From assembly GCA_002711415.1 (NCBI GenBank), contig PARI01000032.1, positions 22,861 to 86,860 of the forward strand: 64,000 nucleotides of DNA. The letters run 5' to 3'. How positions within the stretch are numbered: position 1 is the stretch's first letter; each line of letters begins with the position of its first letter. This document shows, in pieces, positions 52,994-62,687 of this stretch. The notes beneath the pieces were generated by a model, which saw only the letters and a program-made list of their open reading frames with translations, was not told the origin of the DNA and searched no databases. The translations under genes were made by a program, and so were the position numbers. The stretch is from Phycisphaerae bacterium. GTDB taxonomy: Bacteria > Planctomycetota > Phycisphaerae > Phycisphaerales > SM1A02.

Positions 52994-53935
52994 TCAGCCA
53001 TTGCCGGCCGATTCAGAACCGAGGAAATCCGCGATCGAGATGCTGCCTTCCAGACGGAATTCATCGTCCGGCGGCATCAGGTTCAGTCGCCTGGATCCAT
53101 CCAGGACGATCACCAGGTACGCGAGTTGATCCTGGGTCTCGCCGACGATGATGCACTCATTCGCCTCGAAATCCCCCAACGCATTCTCGAGCACAGCCTG
53201 CGAGGAGAACACCCCGGTCGGTCGCCTGGTCTCCAGGCCGACCATCGTGCCGTTGCTGGTTGATGCGGCAACGTAGATGGCGATCAGGGCGAACAGCGTG
53301 AAGCAGATTGACAATGCCTGAAGCCAGGGTTGAACCGGGAGCCTCCAGGCCAGCACGATCCACAGGATCGCAGCGGTCAGTACGATCAGGTCGATCCCGG
53401 CAACGAGCGTGAGGCCATCGTGCCACGAGGTGAACCCGGTCATGTCCAGTGGCATCAACTGCGTGCGAAGGGAGCGAGAGAACACCGAGACCCATCCGAT
53501 GATCATGATCGCCGCAAAGCAGGATGCCACGGCGCCGATCCACGCGATTGGTGGGCCGGCCGGATCGGTCGACGTCCCGTCGACCGACCTCGTGCCGATG
53601 GCCGCCAGGCCTCCGGCCGGAAGGATGATCAGCAGGAAGCTGTAGAGCAGCCATGCAGGTTCCAGTGTTCCCGCATCGATGACCCTGTACGGTGCCTCGA
53701 TCAGGATCCTCATTCCGATGTCCAGGCCGACACCGGGTTCGGCGACCAGGCCGGGTATGCCGAGAACCTTCGCAAAACCCAGCCGGAACCCGATGAACCC
53801 GGCGAGCCAGATCGTCAGGAGAACGCATGCGACGATCCCACCGCCCGCGGCCAGTTGGACCCCCCATGACCGCCTCGTGCCGGCAGCACCCGGTTCGATC
53901 CTCGATGCAGACTGGTTCTTCTGGATCTGGTTCAT
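52994..53935 (-). CDS. polytopic membrane protein of unknown function
   Basis: This 313-residue protein has about five transmembrane helices (around residues 31-53, 93-113, 131-151, 177-197 and 207-226) and an acidic C-terminal soluble domain of about 85 residues. No family is recognised. It lies 36 bases downstream of dnaJ on the same strand and may share its transcript. Confidence 0.62.
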   Translation of the reverse strand: MNQIQKNQSASRIEPGAAGTRRSWGVQLAAGGGIVACVLLTIWLAGFIGFRLGFAKVLGIPGLVAEPGVGLDIGMRILIEAPYRVIDAGTLEPAWLLYSFLLIILPAGGLAAIGTRSVDGTSTDPAGPPIAWIGAVASCFAAIMIIGWVSVFSRSLRTQLMPLDMTGFTSWHDGLTLVAGIDLIVLTAAILWIVLAWRLPVQPWLQALSICFTLFALIAIYVAASTSNGTMVGLETRRPTGVFSSQAVLENALGDFEANECIIVGETQDQLAYLVIVLDGSRRLNLMPPDDEFRLEGSISIADFLGSESAGNG

Positions 53936-53971
53936 TCTTCTTTGCTCTTGCAGGAGATGCTACCAGTCGAC

Positions 53972-54931
53972 CTAGTCCTTGAACCAGGGTTCCCCAGCCC
54001 TCGGGTTCTTCAGCCGCTCACCCATCGATTCAAGCGCATCGACGTCCTTCTTGTCGAGGTCGTCCCTGTCTGGAGCCTCGATACGGATGATTGCGATGTA
54101 GTCGCCGGTTCGTCCCTTGCTGTCGGTGATTCCCTGACCCTTCACCCTGATCCGCCTGCCTGATGAGCAGCCGGCGGGCACCCTCACGTTGGCGGTGCCC
54201 GACAACAGCGGCACCTTGATCGACCCGCCGAGCGTGGCCTCCGTGATCGTGACCGGAATCTCGATCACCAGGTCGAGTCCTTCTTTCCTGAACCATGGGT
54301 GTGGTGCAATCCGCACCTTGATGATCATGTCACCGGCCGGTCCACCGAAGGCGCCCGGTCCGCCCTTGCCCTTGACCCTTAGCTTCGCGCCGTCGGAGAT
54401 CCCCTTGGGGATCTTTACGTCGATGGACTCCAGTTCACCGTCGGCGCTTCTCATCCTGACTGACTGGGTGCCGCCCTCCACCGCAGTCGTGAACGGGATG
54501 GTGATCTCGTGATCGATGTTGCCACCCTTGCTCGGTTGCTGGCGAGGCTGCTGGTACCCGCCTCCGAAAGGACCGGCGCCTGCTGACCTTCCACCACTGA
54601 AACCACCGCCGGAGAACATGTCACCGAAGATGCTCTCGAAGGTCTCGGGATCGACCTGGGACCAGGCGGCCGATTGTCCGGCGTGACCACCCGGATGCCC
54701 GGATGCCTGGGCCCCGGCGTGTCCGAACTGGTCGTACGCAGCGCGCTTCTCCTGATCGGAGAGTACGTCGTAGGCTTCCTGGATCTCGTTGAACTTCTCC
54801 GAGGCGTCATCTTCCTTGTTGATGTCGGGATGGTACTTGCGTGCCAGTTTCCGATGCGCAGCACGGATCTCGTCGGCGGATGCTCCGCGACTGATTCCGA
54901 GCACTTCGTAGTAATCCCGCGTTCCGGCCAT
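53972..54931 (-). CDS. DnaJ-class co-chaperone without zinc fingers (CbpA-like)
   Basis: This 319-residue protein has an N-terminal J domain with HPD at residues 34-36 and [16 protein letters not shown], then a Gly/Phe/Ser-rich linker (about 75-135). Two beta-sandwich substrate-binding domains follow, with [20 protein letters not shown] and [17 protein letters not shown] as landmarks. No CxxCxGxG zinc finger is present, so it is a DnaJB/CbpA type that activates DnaK. The ATG has AGAGGTGA upstream and a perfect TATAAT -10 further up. Confidence 0.92.
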   Translation of the reverse strand: MAGTRDYYEVLGISRGASADEIRAAHRKLARKYHPDINKEDDASEKFNEIQEAYDVLSDQEKRAAYDQFGHAGAQASGHPGGHAGQSAAWSQVDPETFESIFGDMFSGGGFSGGRSAGAGPFGGGYQQPRQQPSKGGNIDHEITIPFTTAVEGGTQSVRMRSADGELESIDVKIPKGISDGAKLRVKGKGGPGAFGGPAGDMIIKVRIAPHPWFRKEGLDLVIEIPVTITEATLGGSIKVPLLSGTANVRVPAGCSSGRRIRVKGQGITDSKGRTGDYIAIIRIEAPDRDDLDKKDVDALESMGERLKNPRAGEPWFKD

Positions 54932-54952
54932 CGAGTCACCTCTAGATCCCGG

Positions 54953-54958
54953 ATTATA
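54953..54958 (-). promoter_or_regulatory. -10 element of the dnaJ-like gene
   Basis: Perfect TATAAT on the minus strand, 21 bases before the ATG, leaving room for the AGAGGTGA ribosome site. TTGAAC lies 20 bases upstream, longer than ideal. Confidence 0.5.
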
Positions 54959-55029
54959 CGTTCTGGGCCGTGGTGTTTGTTCAATAGGGAGTGGTCAGTT
55001 CATGACCTGAATCGCTAGCATGTACTTTA

Positions 55030-57054
55030 ATGAAGAGCCAGGGCGGACAACCAGCAGTGCCCGGTGAAGGCGGCATGTCCCTTCCGATCATCCAGGAGGG
55101 TGGTGACAAGCAGCCGATCCGTCCCTCGAAGATGGGTTGGAAGAGGGCGATCGTGCTCGGTACGATCCAGTTGCTCATCATCGCCCACGTGATCCAGTGG
55201 CTCATCATGGGTACGACGATCTCGCCGGTCGAGCCATCCGAGGGCATGGAAACCGTGCGGGACGGGGTCATCACGGCCGGTTTCATATTCTTCGTCCTGG
55301 CACTGCTGTCGACACTGATCCTGGGCAGGTGGTTCTGCGGATGGGGGTGCCACGTCGTGATGCTCCAGGACGCCTGCGGCTGGCTCATGCGCAAGAGTGG
55401 CGTCCGACCGAAGCCGTTCAGGTCGAGGCTGCTGATGATCGCCCCGTTGCTTCTGGGGCTCTACATGTTCGTCTATCCGCTCTTCTACCGGTTTGCATGG
55501 CTTCCATTGATGGGCGCCGATTCCAACTGGCCCGGGTGGAGCATCGAGTTGACGACGACCAATTTCTGGAAGTCCTTTCCCGGGCTTCTTCTGGCAATTC
55601 CATTTCTCCTGGTGTGCGGATTCCTGACCGTCTACTTCCTCGGCAACAAGGGGTACTGCACCTATGCCTGTCCGTACGGAGGCTTCTTCGCACCCATTGA
55701 CGAGTTCGCTCCCGGTCGGATCGTCGTGAACGACTCCTGTGAACACTGTGGCCACTGCACTGCCGTGTGCACTTCGAACGTCCGTGTGCACGAGGAGGTG
55801 CGTGACTACGGGATGGTCGTCGATCCCGGCTGCATGAAGTGCATGGACTGCGTCAGCGTCTGCCCGAACGACGCCCTGTCATTCGGATTCGCTCGACCGG
55901 CTGCGGTCAAGAAGGCTCGCGTCGATAAGCCGTCGCAATCGCGCAAGTGGGACCTCAACTGGACCGAGGAGGTCGTTCTGGCGATCGCGGCGATCCTGGT
56001 CTTCTTCTCCGTGTACCAGGCATACCATCTTCAGCCGTTCCTGTTCGCATCAGGAACGACCGCCTGCATCATCTTCCTCTTCTGGAAGACCTGGGAGCTG
56101 GTCAAGGAACCCAACGTCCGTCTGAACCGCTGGCAGTTGAAGATCTCAGGTCGAATCCTTGGTTCCGGGTGGGTCGTGGGTCTCGTGTCCCTGCTGCTGC
56201 TGTTCCTCGTGATCGACACAGGCATGGCGAACAACTCCTACCGGATCGCCCGTGCATACGATGGTCGGGTACTCATTGACGAACGGGTCGTCTTCTCGAA
56301 TTCCCCGGTGATCCCGCAGCAGGCGATGCTGGACGACATCGACCGAGCAATCACCTGGTACAAGCGGGCCTCCGTCGTCGGCGAGGGTGGCTGGGCGCTG
56401 GTCCCGACCATGCAGCAGGAGATCGACCACCGGCTCGCCTGGCTCGAGGCATGCCGTGGTCGACTGGATGAATCGATGGCCTACCTGGAGAACAGCATGC
56501 GCCGGGGACCGACCGAGGCGGCGATCGCCGGTGTCGCCAGGCTCCACAGGGCGGCCGCACGAACAGGCACCGCCAGGCAGTGGTACCGGGACAACCTCGA
56601 AGAGGATCCGTCCATGAGCGGCGTTCGAAACGAGTACATCATGTGGCTCCAGGAAATTGGTGCAACCACCGAGGCGATCGAAGTCGCTCGCACAGGCATC
56701 GATATCGCCGGGAACGAGAACGACAGGCTTCTCTTCATGCGCCGTCTCTCGATCCTGCTCGCCGAGCGAGCTCTTCCCGGTGATGTCGAGGAGGCGATCG
56801 CACTGACCAGATCGACGATAGAGATGGACCCGGACAACCCATCGGCCTACAGGGCATTGGCCATGGCGGAGGCCATGGACAAGGACTACTCCGATGCCAT
56901 CGCCACGCTCCGGGCGGCGGTGGAACGCTGGCCCGAGGATCCGGCCCTGCACGAGGACCTCGCGAACATGCTCCGTGAAGCCGGGGAGAGCCTCATGGAG
57001 ATCGACCACCACATGCAGGAGGCCGAACGGCTCCGCCAGCAGATGAGGCCGTGA
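55030..57054 (+). CDS. NapH/CcoG-like polyferredoxin fused to TPR domain
   Basis: This 674-residue membrane protein has six or so transmembrane helices in its N-terminal 420 residues. Cys motifs RWFCGWGCH (near residue 98) and YCTYACPYG (near 212) belong to the NapH/NosR/CcoG type. Two ferredoxin sites, CEHCGHCTAVC and CMKCMDCVSVC, at about 236-280 should each bind a 4Fe-4S cluster. After helices near 310-410 comes an extracytoplasmic TPR-rich region of about 250 residues. Such proteins move electrons across the membrane; the partner is unknown. The TPR fusion is unusual. The short overlap with neighbours gives no operon hint. Confidence 0.82.
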   Translation: MKSQGGQPAVPGEGGMSLPIIQEGGDKQPIRPSKMGWKRAIVLGTIQLLIIAHVIQWLIMGTTISPVEPSEGMETVRDGVITAGFIFFVLALLSTLILGRWFCGWGCHVVMLQDACGWLMRKSGVRPKPFRSRLLMIAPLLLGLYMFVYPLFYRFAWLPLMGADSNWPGWSIELTTTNFWKSFPGLLLAIPFLLVCGFLTVYFLGNKGYCTYACPYGGFFAPIDEFAPGRIVVNDSCEHCGHCTAVCTSNVRVHEEVRDYGMVVDPGCMKCMDCVSVCPNDALSFGFARPAAVKKARVDKPSQSRKWDLNWTEEVVLAIAAILVFFSVYQAYHLQPFLFASGTTACIIFLFWKTWELVKEPNVRLNRWQLKISGRILGSGWVVGLVSLLLLFLVIDTGMANNSYRIARAYDGRVLIDERVVFSNSPVIPQQAMLDDIDRAITWYKRASVVGEGGWALVPTMQQEIDHRLAWLEACRGRLDESMAYLENSMRRGPTEAAIAGVARLHRAAARTGTARQWYRDNLEEDPSMSGVRNEYIMWLQEIGATTEAIEVARTGIDIAGNENDRLLFMRRLSILLAERALPGDVEEAIALTRSTIEMDPDNPSAYRALAMAEAMDKDYSDAIATLRAAVERWPEDPALHEDLANMLREAGESLMEIDHHMQEAERLRQQMRP

Positions 57055-57057
57055 GTG

Positions 57058-57525
57058 TCAGTTGGATTCGGCAGCGGTCTCGCGCTTGAACAACTCGTAC
57101 ATCTCTTCCGAGGTCTTGGCGCTGTACGCGGAGTTCCGGAATGATCCACTGGTCATCATCCGGCTGATCTTGCCAAGTGCCTGAATGTGATCGGCGATCC
57201 TGTTCTCCGGGGAGACCAGAAGCACGATCAACTGGACCGGCTGGTTGTCGATCGAATCGAAGTCAAGCGGCTCGGAGGGGCGGCCCACCGCTACGACGAG
57301 GTTGTCCAGATTACTGCACTTGCCGTGGGGGATCGCCAGGCCCTCGCTGATGCCGGTCGATCGCTGCGTCTCACGATCCCAGACGACTCGCTTGAGTTCC
57401 TCCGCATCGGAGATCTTCCCGGTGCTCGCAAGGACATCAACCAGTTCGTCGATCGCTTCTTGCTTGTTGCTCGCCTCGAGGGGGACCTTGATGGCGTCCG
57501 CAGAAAGAATGTCACATATGTCCAT
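57058..57525 (-). CDS. PTS EIIA (fructose/nitrogen type, PtsN-like)
   Basis: This 155-residue protein has the EIIA-Fru/Ntr fold with the phosphorylatable His in GISEGLAIPHGKC near residue 69. It probably acts as a regulatory phosphocarrier rather than a transporter part, since EIIB/C domains are absent. HPr and EI genes are not in the window. Its 3' end lies 3 bases from the end of the convergent polyferredoxin gene. Confidence 0.88.
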   Translation of the reverse strand: MDICDILSADAIKVPLEASNKQEAIDELVDVLASTGKISDAEELKRVVWDRETQRSTGISEGLAIPHGKCSNLDNLVVAVGRPSEPLDFDSIDNQPVQLIVLLVSPENRIADHIQALGKISRMMTSGSFRNSAYSAKTSEEMYELFKRETAAESN

Positions 57526-57607
57526 CGATTGTTCCAGTCACCGTGCTCTTGGCTGCGCGGGTGAGGCAGTTTACCACAACCACCTCGACGTCACTGCTCG
57601 CCCCTGA

Positions 57608-58933
57608 TCATGCCAGCAAGGCCGAGAACCCGCCATCCCTGTATCTGGTCGGGGGGTCCCCGGGCATTCCCTCGGGCATCCTGCTGTCCTGCTTGGTGAT
57701 GGTCATGCCGGTCTTCCGGCTGATCCATTCAGCCTGGAACTGGTTCTCCGCCGGCTCCAGGCTGCAGGTCACGTACTGCAGCCTTCCCCCTGTTCCGAGC
57801 AGCGGGATCGCCCGTTCAATGATCTCCTGCTGCAACTTGACCAGTTTCCGGGTCCTGTTTTTCGAGTAGCGATACCTCGCCTGGGAACGCCTGGGAATCA
57901 CACCGGTGTTCGAGCATGGCACATCCAGGAGGACCAGGTCGGCCTGGCCCTTGTACGCGTCGATTCGATCAAGCTCGATGACCTCGATCTGTTCCATGCC
58001 TGATGTCCGTTGCCTGAGCATGCCCATCCTGGCCCGATCGGTGTCGCCGGCGATGATCCTCGAGCCTGGGTGCATTGATGCGAGTTGGAGGGTCTTGGTG
58101 CCCTTGCCAGCGCACATGTCGATGATCAGGCCTGGTGACGCGTCCGCGGTCTGGAGCAGTGCGGTGGCGCTGCCGACGTCCTGGACCCTTGCGGTCGAAC
58201 CGGGCTTGATCGCCTCATTAATCGCCGATGCAGGTCCCGTCCAGGTCATCGCCCCGGCTTCCGGATGTTCGGTGGCGTGTGATCGATCGACGTGGTCCAT
58301 GTCGAGGTCCCATGCAACGATGGGGGGCAGGAGCAGGTCGTGGTAGCAGAAGGAGGCGGCCTGATCGTATCCATGGCTGGCGATCCAGCTTTCGACGAGG
58401 GGGTGGCAGTGGCTGGTTGACTGGACGAGGCCGATGACCGGATCAGGATCAAACACGTGGTCGGACAGTTCGATGAAGGTTCCATCATGGAGGGGAATGC
58501 ATGAGGTCGGCTCGCCGGGGTCCGAGGCCTGGCGCGTGCCCGTTCGCATGCCTGCGACCCGTCGAAGGACTGCGTTGACCATCTTGCCGGCCCCCGGACG
58601 GATCACCTGCTTGGCCCACTCGACCGATTCATCGATGACCGCGTGGTCAGGTATGCGGTCCAGCAGCAGCAGTTGCGCGGTGCCTCCAAGCAGCACACCC
58701 GTGAGCCTGGGCTCCAGCATGTCCAGCGGCTGGGACAGGCACGTGTTCAAGACCGTTGACAGGGTCAGCCATCGCCTGAGGACCGCCTGCTCGATCGCCA
58801 GCACGAGCGCGGCATCCCTCGGTTCCAGTCCCGTGGTGTCGACGCTGTCCAGTGAGAGGTCCGGAAATCGATCGGCCTGTTCACCGAGGTGCGCGTACAC
58901 GACGCTCCTCGCATTCTGGTGCGTGCTCACCAT
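57608..58933 (-). CDS. rsmB: 16S rRNA (cytosine-C5) methyltransferase RsmB-like
   Basis: This 441-residue protein has an N-terminal NusB-like helical domain and a C-terminal SAM-dependent domain with the cofactor site DMCAGKGTKTLQLAS near residue 269. The two catalytic Cys are in LDVPCSNTGVIPRR near residue 333 and YVTCSLEPAEN near residue 390. These are hallmarks of RsmB/NSUN m5C methyltransferases that modify 16S rRNA C967. A different m5C target is possible. It lies downstream of metK, which makes its cofactor, separated by a terminator-like hairpin. Confidence 0.88.
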   Translation of the reverse strand: MVSTHQNARSVVYAHLGEQADRFPDLSLDSVDTTGLEPRDAALVLAIEQAVLRRWLTLSTVLNTCLSQPLDMLEPRLTGVLLGGTAQLLLLDRIPDHAVIDESVEWAKQVIRPGAGKMVNAVLRRVAGMRTGTRQASDPGEPTSCIPLHDGTFIELSDHVFDPDPVIGLVQSTSHCHPLVESWIASHGYDQAASFCYHDLLLPPIVAWDLDMDHVDRSHATEHPEAGAMTWTGPASAINEAIKPGSTARVQDVGSATALLQTADASPGLIIDMCAGKGTKTLQLASMHPGSRIIAGDTDRARMGMLRQRTSGMEQIEVIELDRIDAYKGQADLVLLDVPCSNTGVIPRRSQARYRYSKNRTRKLVKLQQEIIERAIPLLGTGGRLQYVTCSLEPAENQFQAEWISRKTGMTITKQDSRMPEGMPGDPPTRYRDGGFSALLA

Positions 58934-58982
58934 GTTCGACCTCGTATCGCCGGTTCAAACGTTGCGGAGCCACGAATGAAGA

Positions 58983-59007
58983 ATCGCCCGGTTCTTGCCC
59001 GGGCGAT
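58983..59007 (-). terminator. rho-independent terminator after metK
   Basis: A perfect 9-base stem, ATCGCCCGG and CCGGGCGAT, surrounds a 7-base loop, 26 bases after the metK stop. Read on the minus strand it is followed by a T-rich stretch (TTCTTCATT), so it probably ends metK transcription before rsmB. Confidence 0.6.
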
Positions 59008-59033
59008 CGTTGAAGGGTTCATGGTCCCGTCGG

Positions 59034-60233
59034 TCATGCCGTCGTTGCCTGCATGGCGGCATTCTTCAGGGCGTCGACCTTGTCGGTCTTCTCCCAGGGG
59101 AAGGTGCCCTGTCCATCACTGTCGGCCATTCGGCCGAAGTGCCCGTGCATGGCCGTCGATCGATAGATCGGCTTGCGCAGTCCAAGGTGGTCGATGATGC
59201 CTCGAGGGGTCAGGTCGAAGTGCTCCCGGATCAATGAGGAGATCAGGTCCTCGTCGATCCGTGCGGTTCCCTGTGTGTCCACATGCACGGAGGTGGGCTC
59301 GCTGACACCGATTGCATAGCTCAACTGGACCTCGCACACATCCGCCAGGTCGGCGGCGACGACGTTCTTGGCGATGTAGCGGGCCATGTACGCGGCGGAA
59401 CGATCGACCTTGGTCGGGTCCTTGCCACTGAAGGCGCCGCCGCCGTGTCGTCCCCGGCCTCCGTAGGTGTCAACGATGATCTTTCGTCCGGTGAGGCCGC
59501 AGTCACCGTGGGGCCCACCGAGTTCAAACTTGCCGGTGGGGTTCACGTGGACCGTGATCTCATCGTTCCACCACTGCCCGAGTGTCGGCTTGATGATCTT
59601 CTCGATCACCTCCTCGGCGAGCTTGTCCTGATGGTCGTTCCAGGATGGCCCATGCTGGGTCGAGAGCACGACCGTGTCGACACGTACTGGCTTGAGCCCG
59701 TCGTACTCGATGGTCACCTGGCTCTTGGCATCCGGTCGCAGGTCCTTGATCTGCTCACCCTGCCTGACCTCGGCATGCTTCTCCACGAGTCGGTGGGACA
59801 GGTCGATCGGCAGCGGCATCAGGGAGTCGGTCTCGTTGCATGCGAATCCGAACATCATCCCCTGGTCGCCGGCGCCCTGCTCCGCGTGTGCTCCCTCACC
59901 CTCGTTGACTCCCTGTGCGATGTCCGGGCTCTGCTGGTCAAGCGAGACCAGGACGGCACAGCTTCGGCCATCAATCCCCTTGGCGGCATCGTCGTATCCG
60001 CATTCCAGGACCGTCTTTCGGACGATTTCGGAGATGTCGACGTATCCATTGCAGGTGACTTCACCGGCAACGACCGCCATTCCTGTCGTCACCATCGTCT
60101 CGCAGGCGACCCGAGCCTTGCTGTCGACTGTGAGCATGGCATCGAGGATTGCATCTGAAATCTGGTCGGCCAGCTTGTCTGGATGGCCCATGGAGACGCT
60201 TTCGGAGGTAAACAGGTAGGTGTTATTATTCAT
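59034..60233 (-). CDS. metK: S-adenosylmethionine synthetase
   Basis: This 399-residue enzyme makes SAM from methionine and ATP. Signatures are [20 protein letters not shown] at the N-terminus, [16 protein letters not shown] near residue 119 (methionine/ATP loop) and [19 protein letters not shown] near 262. Length is normal. The start ATG at 60233 has no clear ribosome site. A strong promoter lies about 75 bases upstream, and the leader shows no recognisable SAM riboswitch. Confidence 0.97.
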   Translation of the reverse strand: MNNNTYLFTSESVSMGHPDKLADQISDAILDAMLTVDSKARVACETMVTTGMAVVAGEVTCNGYVDISEIVRKTVLECGYDDAAKGIDGRSCAVLVSLDQQSPDIAQGVNEGEGAHAEQGAGDQGMMFGFACNETDSLMPLPIDLSHRLVEKHAEVRQGEQIKDLRPDAKSQVTIEYDGLKPVRVDTVVLSTQHGPSWNDHQDKLAEEVIEKIIKPTLGQWWNDEITVHVNPTGKFELGGPHGDCGLTGRKIIVDTYGGRGRHGGGAFSGKDPTKVDRSAAYMARYIAKNVVAADLADVCEVQLSYAIGVSEPTSVHVDTQGTARIDEDLISSLIREHFDLTPRGIIDHLGLRKPIYRSTAMHGHFGRMADSDGQGTFPWEKTDKVDALKNAAMQATTA

Positions 60234-60306
60234 CTGGTGGGTTCCGGGGGTTGGAGCAGGCTGTGCTTGACTCGTTCATCCGATCAATGGAAATTCCAAG
60301 ACCAAC

Positions 60307-60335
60307 AGTATAAACCACGGCTTTTCAGGCGGCAA
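60307..60335 (-). promoter_or_regulatory. sigma70-type promoter of metK
   Basis: On the minus strand, TTGCCG and TATACT are separated by 17 bases. The predicted leader is about 65-70 bases long. Divergent from the subtilase promoter within the same 264-base intergenic region. Confidence 0.6.
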
Positions 60336-60414
60336 AGTCGACCCGCAGATTCGGTACAGGTCCTCCAGGGTCCGGTCCAGGTCGCTCGGATCGACTGGTC
60401 TTGCAGGTTGGTGC

Positions 60415-60442
60415 TTTTCACGGCCGATGCCGGTCCTATACT
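60415..60442 (+). promoter_or_regulatory. putative promoter of the subtilase gene
   Basis: TTTTCA, 16 bases and TATACT, about 55 bases before the start at 60498. The -10 is near-consensus and the -35 is weaker. Confidence 0.5.
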
Positions 60443-60497
60443 CCGAAAGGGGCTTCTCGGGTACCGTCCCGAGGCCTTGATGACGGAGGCGCGGACC

Positions 60498-62078
60498 ATG
60501 AATTGCAGAATGGGCGGGGGACTGATCATCCTGGTCGGGATTGGCCTGTCGCTGCTTCAGCCGGCACAGACCGCGTTGTCGCAGGGCGGCGGCATCGTGC
60601 CCGACGGCTTGGATGGCGGGCCAGTTCAGGAGGCTGACATCGTGCCGTCCGTGATCGTGAAGCTGCATGAGGGTGTCACGCTCGAACACCCTCGCCGCGG
60701 TTCGCCTTTTTTCAGCAGCGACAAGCCCGGCAGGCACCGCGGTTTCGACCGCCAGTCCCGCCAGTTGAACAGGGTCATGACGACGGTCGGTCTCGACCGG
60801 GTCTCCCCGGCGCTGATTCATCAGCCAGCCGACCGTGATCTTGCCAACCGGTTCGGTCTGGATCGCTACATCCGGTTCGACATCCCCGAAGGCATGGATC
60901 CAATCGATGTGGGGATGTTCCTGTCGCCGTTTGACCATGTGTTCGAATCGGTCGAAGTCGACGGTATCGGCATGATCGCCGATGACCTGCCCGCCGATCC
61001 ACACTTTCAATCGCAGTACGGGTTCCACAACACTGGACAGGTTCAGGGCGGGGAACCCGGGCTTGCAGGAGCGGACATCAATGCGGTCGAGGGCTGGAGC
61101 ATCACCACCGGCTCGGACGACATCCTGATCGCCATTCTTGATTCCGGGATCAATTCCCACGTCGATCTGGCGGGACGGATCGATTTCGGCTGGAACATAC
61201 CGGACAACGACGGTGACACCTCTGACGAGTGCAGCAATCACGGGACCCATGTCGCGGGACTGGCTGCGGCAGCAGGAGACAACGGGCTCGGCATCGCCGG
61301 TGTCGCATGGAACGTGCGCATACTGCCGGTCGTCGTTGTGGATGGATGCCAGGGGGTCGAGTCATGGGCTGCCGACGGACTCGTGTACGCGACCGATGCG
61401 GGTGCCGACGTCATCAACATGAGTCTCCAGTACTACACGGGCACGTCACTGCTCAGAGATGCCCTCCTCTATGCAGTCAGCAGCGACATCCCCGTGGTCG
61501 CCGCGGCCGGGAACATCGATGCCGGTGTCGCATACCCGGCGAAGTGGGCCGAGTCGGTCGCCGTTGCGGCAACCGATCACGTCGACCAGAAGTGGTGGGC
61601 GTCGAACTTCGGCAACGAGATCGATGTCGCCGCAGCCGGTTCCGACGTGATCAGTCTCTCGGGCACCGATTCGGTCCAGGTCAAGAGTGGTACGAGCATG
61701 GCGGCTCCACTCGTCTCGGGAACGTTCGCCCTGATGCGCTCGATGAACAACGACCTGTCATACGCTCTCGGGCGTTCGATACTCCAGTCGACTGCGATCG
61801 ACATCGGCCCGGCCGGTTTCGACATCGAGTTCGGATTCGGGCGGATCGATCTGGCCGCCTGCCTGCAGGCGGTCCAGGAGACGCTGCCATCACCGGCCGA
61901 TCTGAACGTTGATGGAGTCGTGGATGGGCTTGACCTGGGTATTCTCCTGGGCCAGTGGGGCCCCTGTGGTTCATGCGATCCGACGACCTGTCCTGCGGAC
62001 ATCGATGGGGATTGCACGGTGTCTGGCACCGACCTGGGCATCCTCCTTGCGGAGTGGTCAGCCGGGAAGCCCGCCTGA
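60498..62078 (+). CDS. secreted subtilisin-like serine protease with dockerin-like tail
   Basis: This 526-residue protein has a signal peptide (GGLIILVGIGLSLLQPAQTA, cleavage near residue 30), an N-terminal propeptide-like region and an S8 protease domain. The catalytic Asp is in AILDSGINSH (about 214), His in NHGTHVAGLAAA (about 250), Asn in the oxyanion AAAGN and Ser in KSGTSMAAPLVSG (about 400). Two calcium-loop repeats end the protein, DLNVDGVVDGLDLGILLGQW and [21 protein letters not shown] chose the ATG at 60498 because GGAGG lies 8 bases upstream; the ATG at 60480 is possible. Confidence 0.92.
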   Translation: MNCRMGGGLIILVGIGLSLLQPAQTALSQGGGIVPDGLDGGPVQEADIVPSVIVKLHEGVTLEHPRRGSPFFSSDKPGRHRGFDRQSRQLNRVMTTVGLDRVSPALIHQPADRDLANRFGLDRYIRFDIPEGMDPIDVGMFLSPFDHVFESVEVDGIGMIADDLPADPHFQSQYGFHNTGQVQGGEPGLAGADINAVEGWSITTGSDDILIAILDSGINSHVDLAGRIDFGWNIPDNDGDTSDECSNHGTHVAGLAAAAGDNGLGIAGVAWNVRILPVVVVDGCQGVESWAADGLVYATDAGADVINMSLQYYTGTSLLRDALLYAVSSDIPVVAAAGNIDAGVAYPAKWAESVAVAATDHVDQKWWASNFGNEIDVAAAGSDVISLSGTDSVQVKSGTSMAAPLVSGTFALMRSMNNDLSYALGRSILQSTAIDIGPAGFDIEFGFGRIDLAACLQAVQETLPSPADLNVDGVVDGLDLGILLGQWGPCGSCDPTTCPADIDGDCTVSGTDLGILLAEWSAGKPA

Positions 62079-62080
62079 GA

Positions 62081-62098
62081 CGGTTTGCCCGGAAACCG
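62081..62098 (+). terminator. hairpin after the subtilase gene
   Basis: CGGTTT and AAACCG pair around a 6-base loop, 3 bases after the stop codon. No T-run follows. Confidence 0.3.
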
Positions 62099-62167
62099 AT
62101 CAGCCCCGCCCTCTCCCAGTGACTAGAATCTACCCGTTCCATCGGTTCCTACAGGAGGATCGATCCT

Positions 62168-62656
62168 ATGGCAGTTCGCATGGCTCTCTCGAGGATCTTC
62201 ATCCGGGAGATGACCGACATGCAGATCATCGAGCTCAGCGAGGTCGATGGCCTGGGTCGTACGTTTCCGATCGTCATTGGTCTGCCCGAGGCCTTCGCCA
62301 TCGAGAGGCGGCTCAACGGCATCGAGATCCCCCGGCCCCAGACACATGACCTGCTTGCGAGCGGCATCAACCAGATGGGTGGCACGCTGACATCCATCGT
62401 CATCCACGATCTGGATGACGGAACCTACTACGCGAACCTGGTCATCGACCAGGACGGCGTGGAGCATGCCATAGATTCAAGGCCGTCTGACGCGATTGCA
62501 CTGGGCATCGCCAGCGGTGTTCCCATCTACGTTGCCGAGGAGGTGCTGGAGAGCGCCTGCGCCGATCCGATGCTCGATATCGACAACCTCGGAGATCCGA
62601 CCAGCGAGTTCGACATCGGCTTTGATGATGAGGAGGAACATGAGGACGATGGTTGA
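62168..62656 (+). CDS. bifunctional nuclease-family protein (DUF151)
   Basis: This 162-residue cytoplasmic protein has the conserved DUF151 core: LGRTFPIVIGLPEAFAIERR, PQTHDLLASGINQMG and DSRPSDAIALGI. Members have been reported to cleave both DNA and RNA, but the physiological role in bacteria is unclear. An acidic tail follows. AGGAGG lies 9 bases before the ATG at 62168, an excellent ribosome site. A TAGAAT -10-like element occurs near 62123-62128. Confidence 0.9.
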   Translation: MAVRMALSRIFIREMTDMQIIELSEVDGLGRTFPIVIGLPEAFAIERRLNGIEIPRPQTHDLLASGINQMGGTLTSIVIHDLDDGTYYANLVIDQDGVEHAIDSRPSDAIALGIASGVPIYVAEEVLESACADPMLDIDNLGDPTSEFDIGFDDEEEHEDDG

Positions 62657-62687
62657 TCATGGCTGATCGTCCCTGACCGGCCCACCA

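Noticed and set aside
60234-60306. SAM riboswitch before metK
   Set aside because: I could not fit any known SAM or SAH riboswitch fold to the leader.
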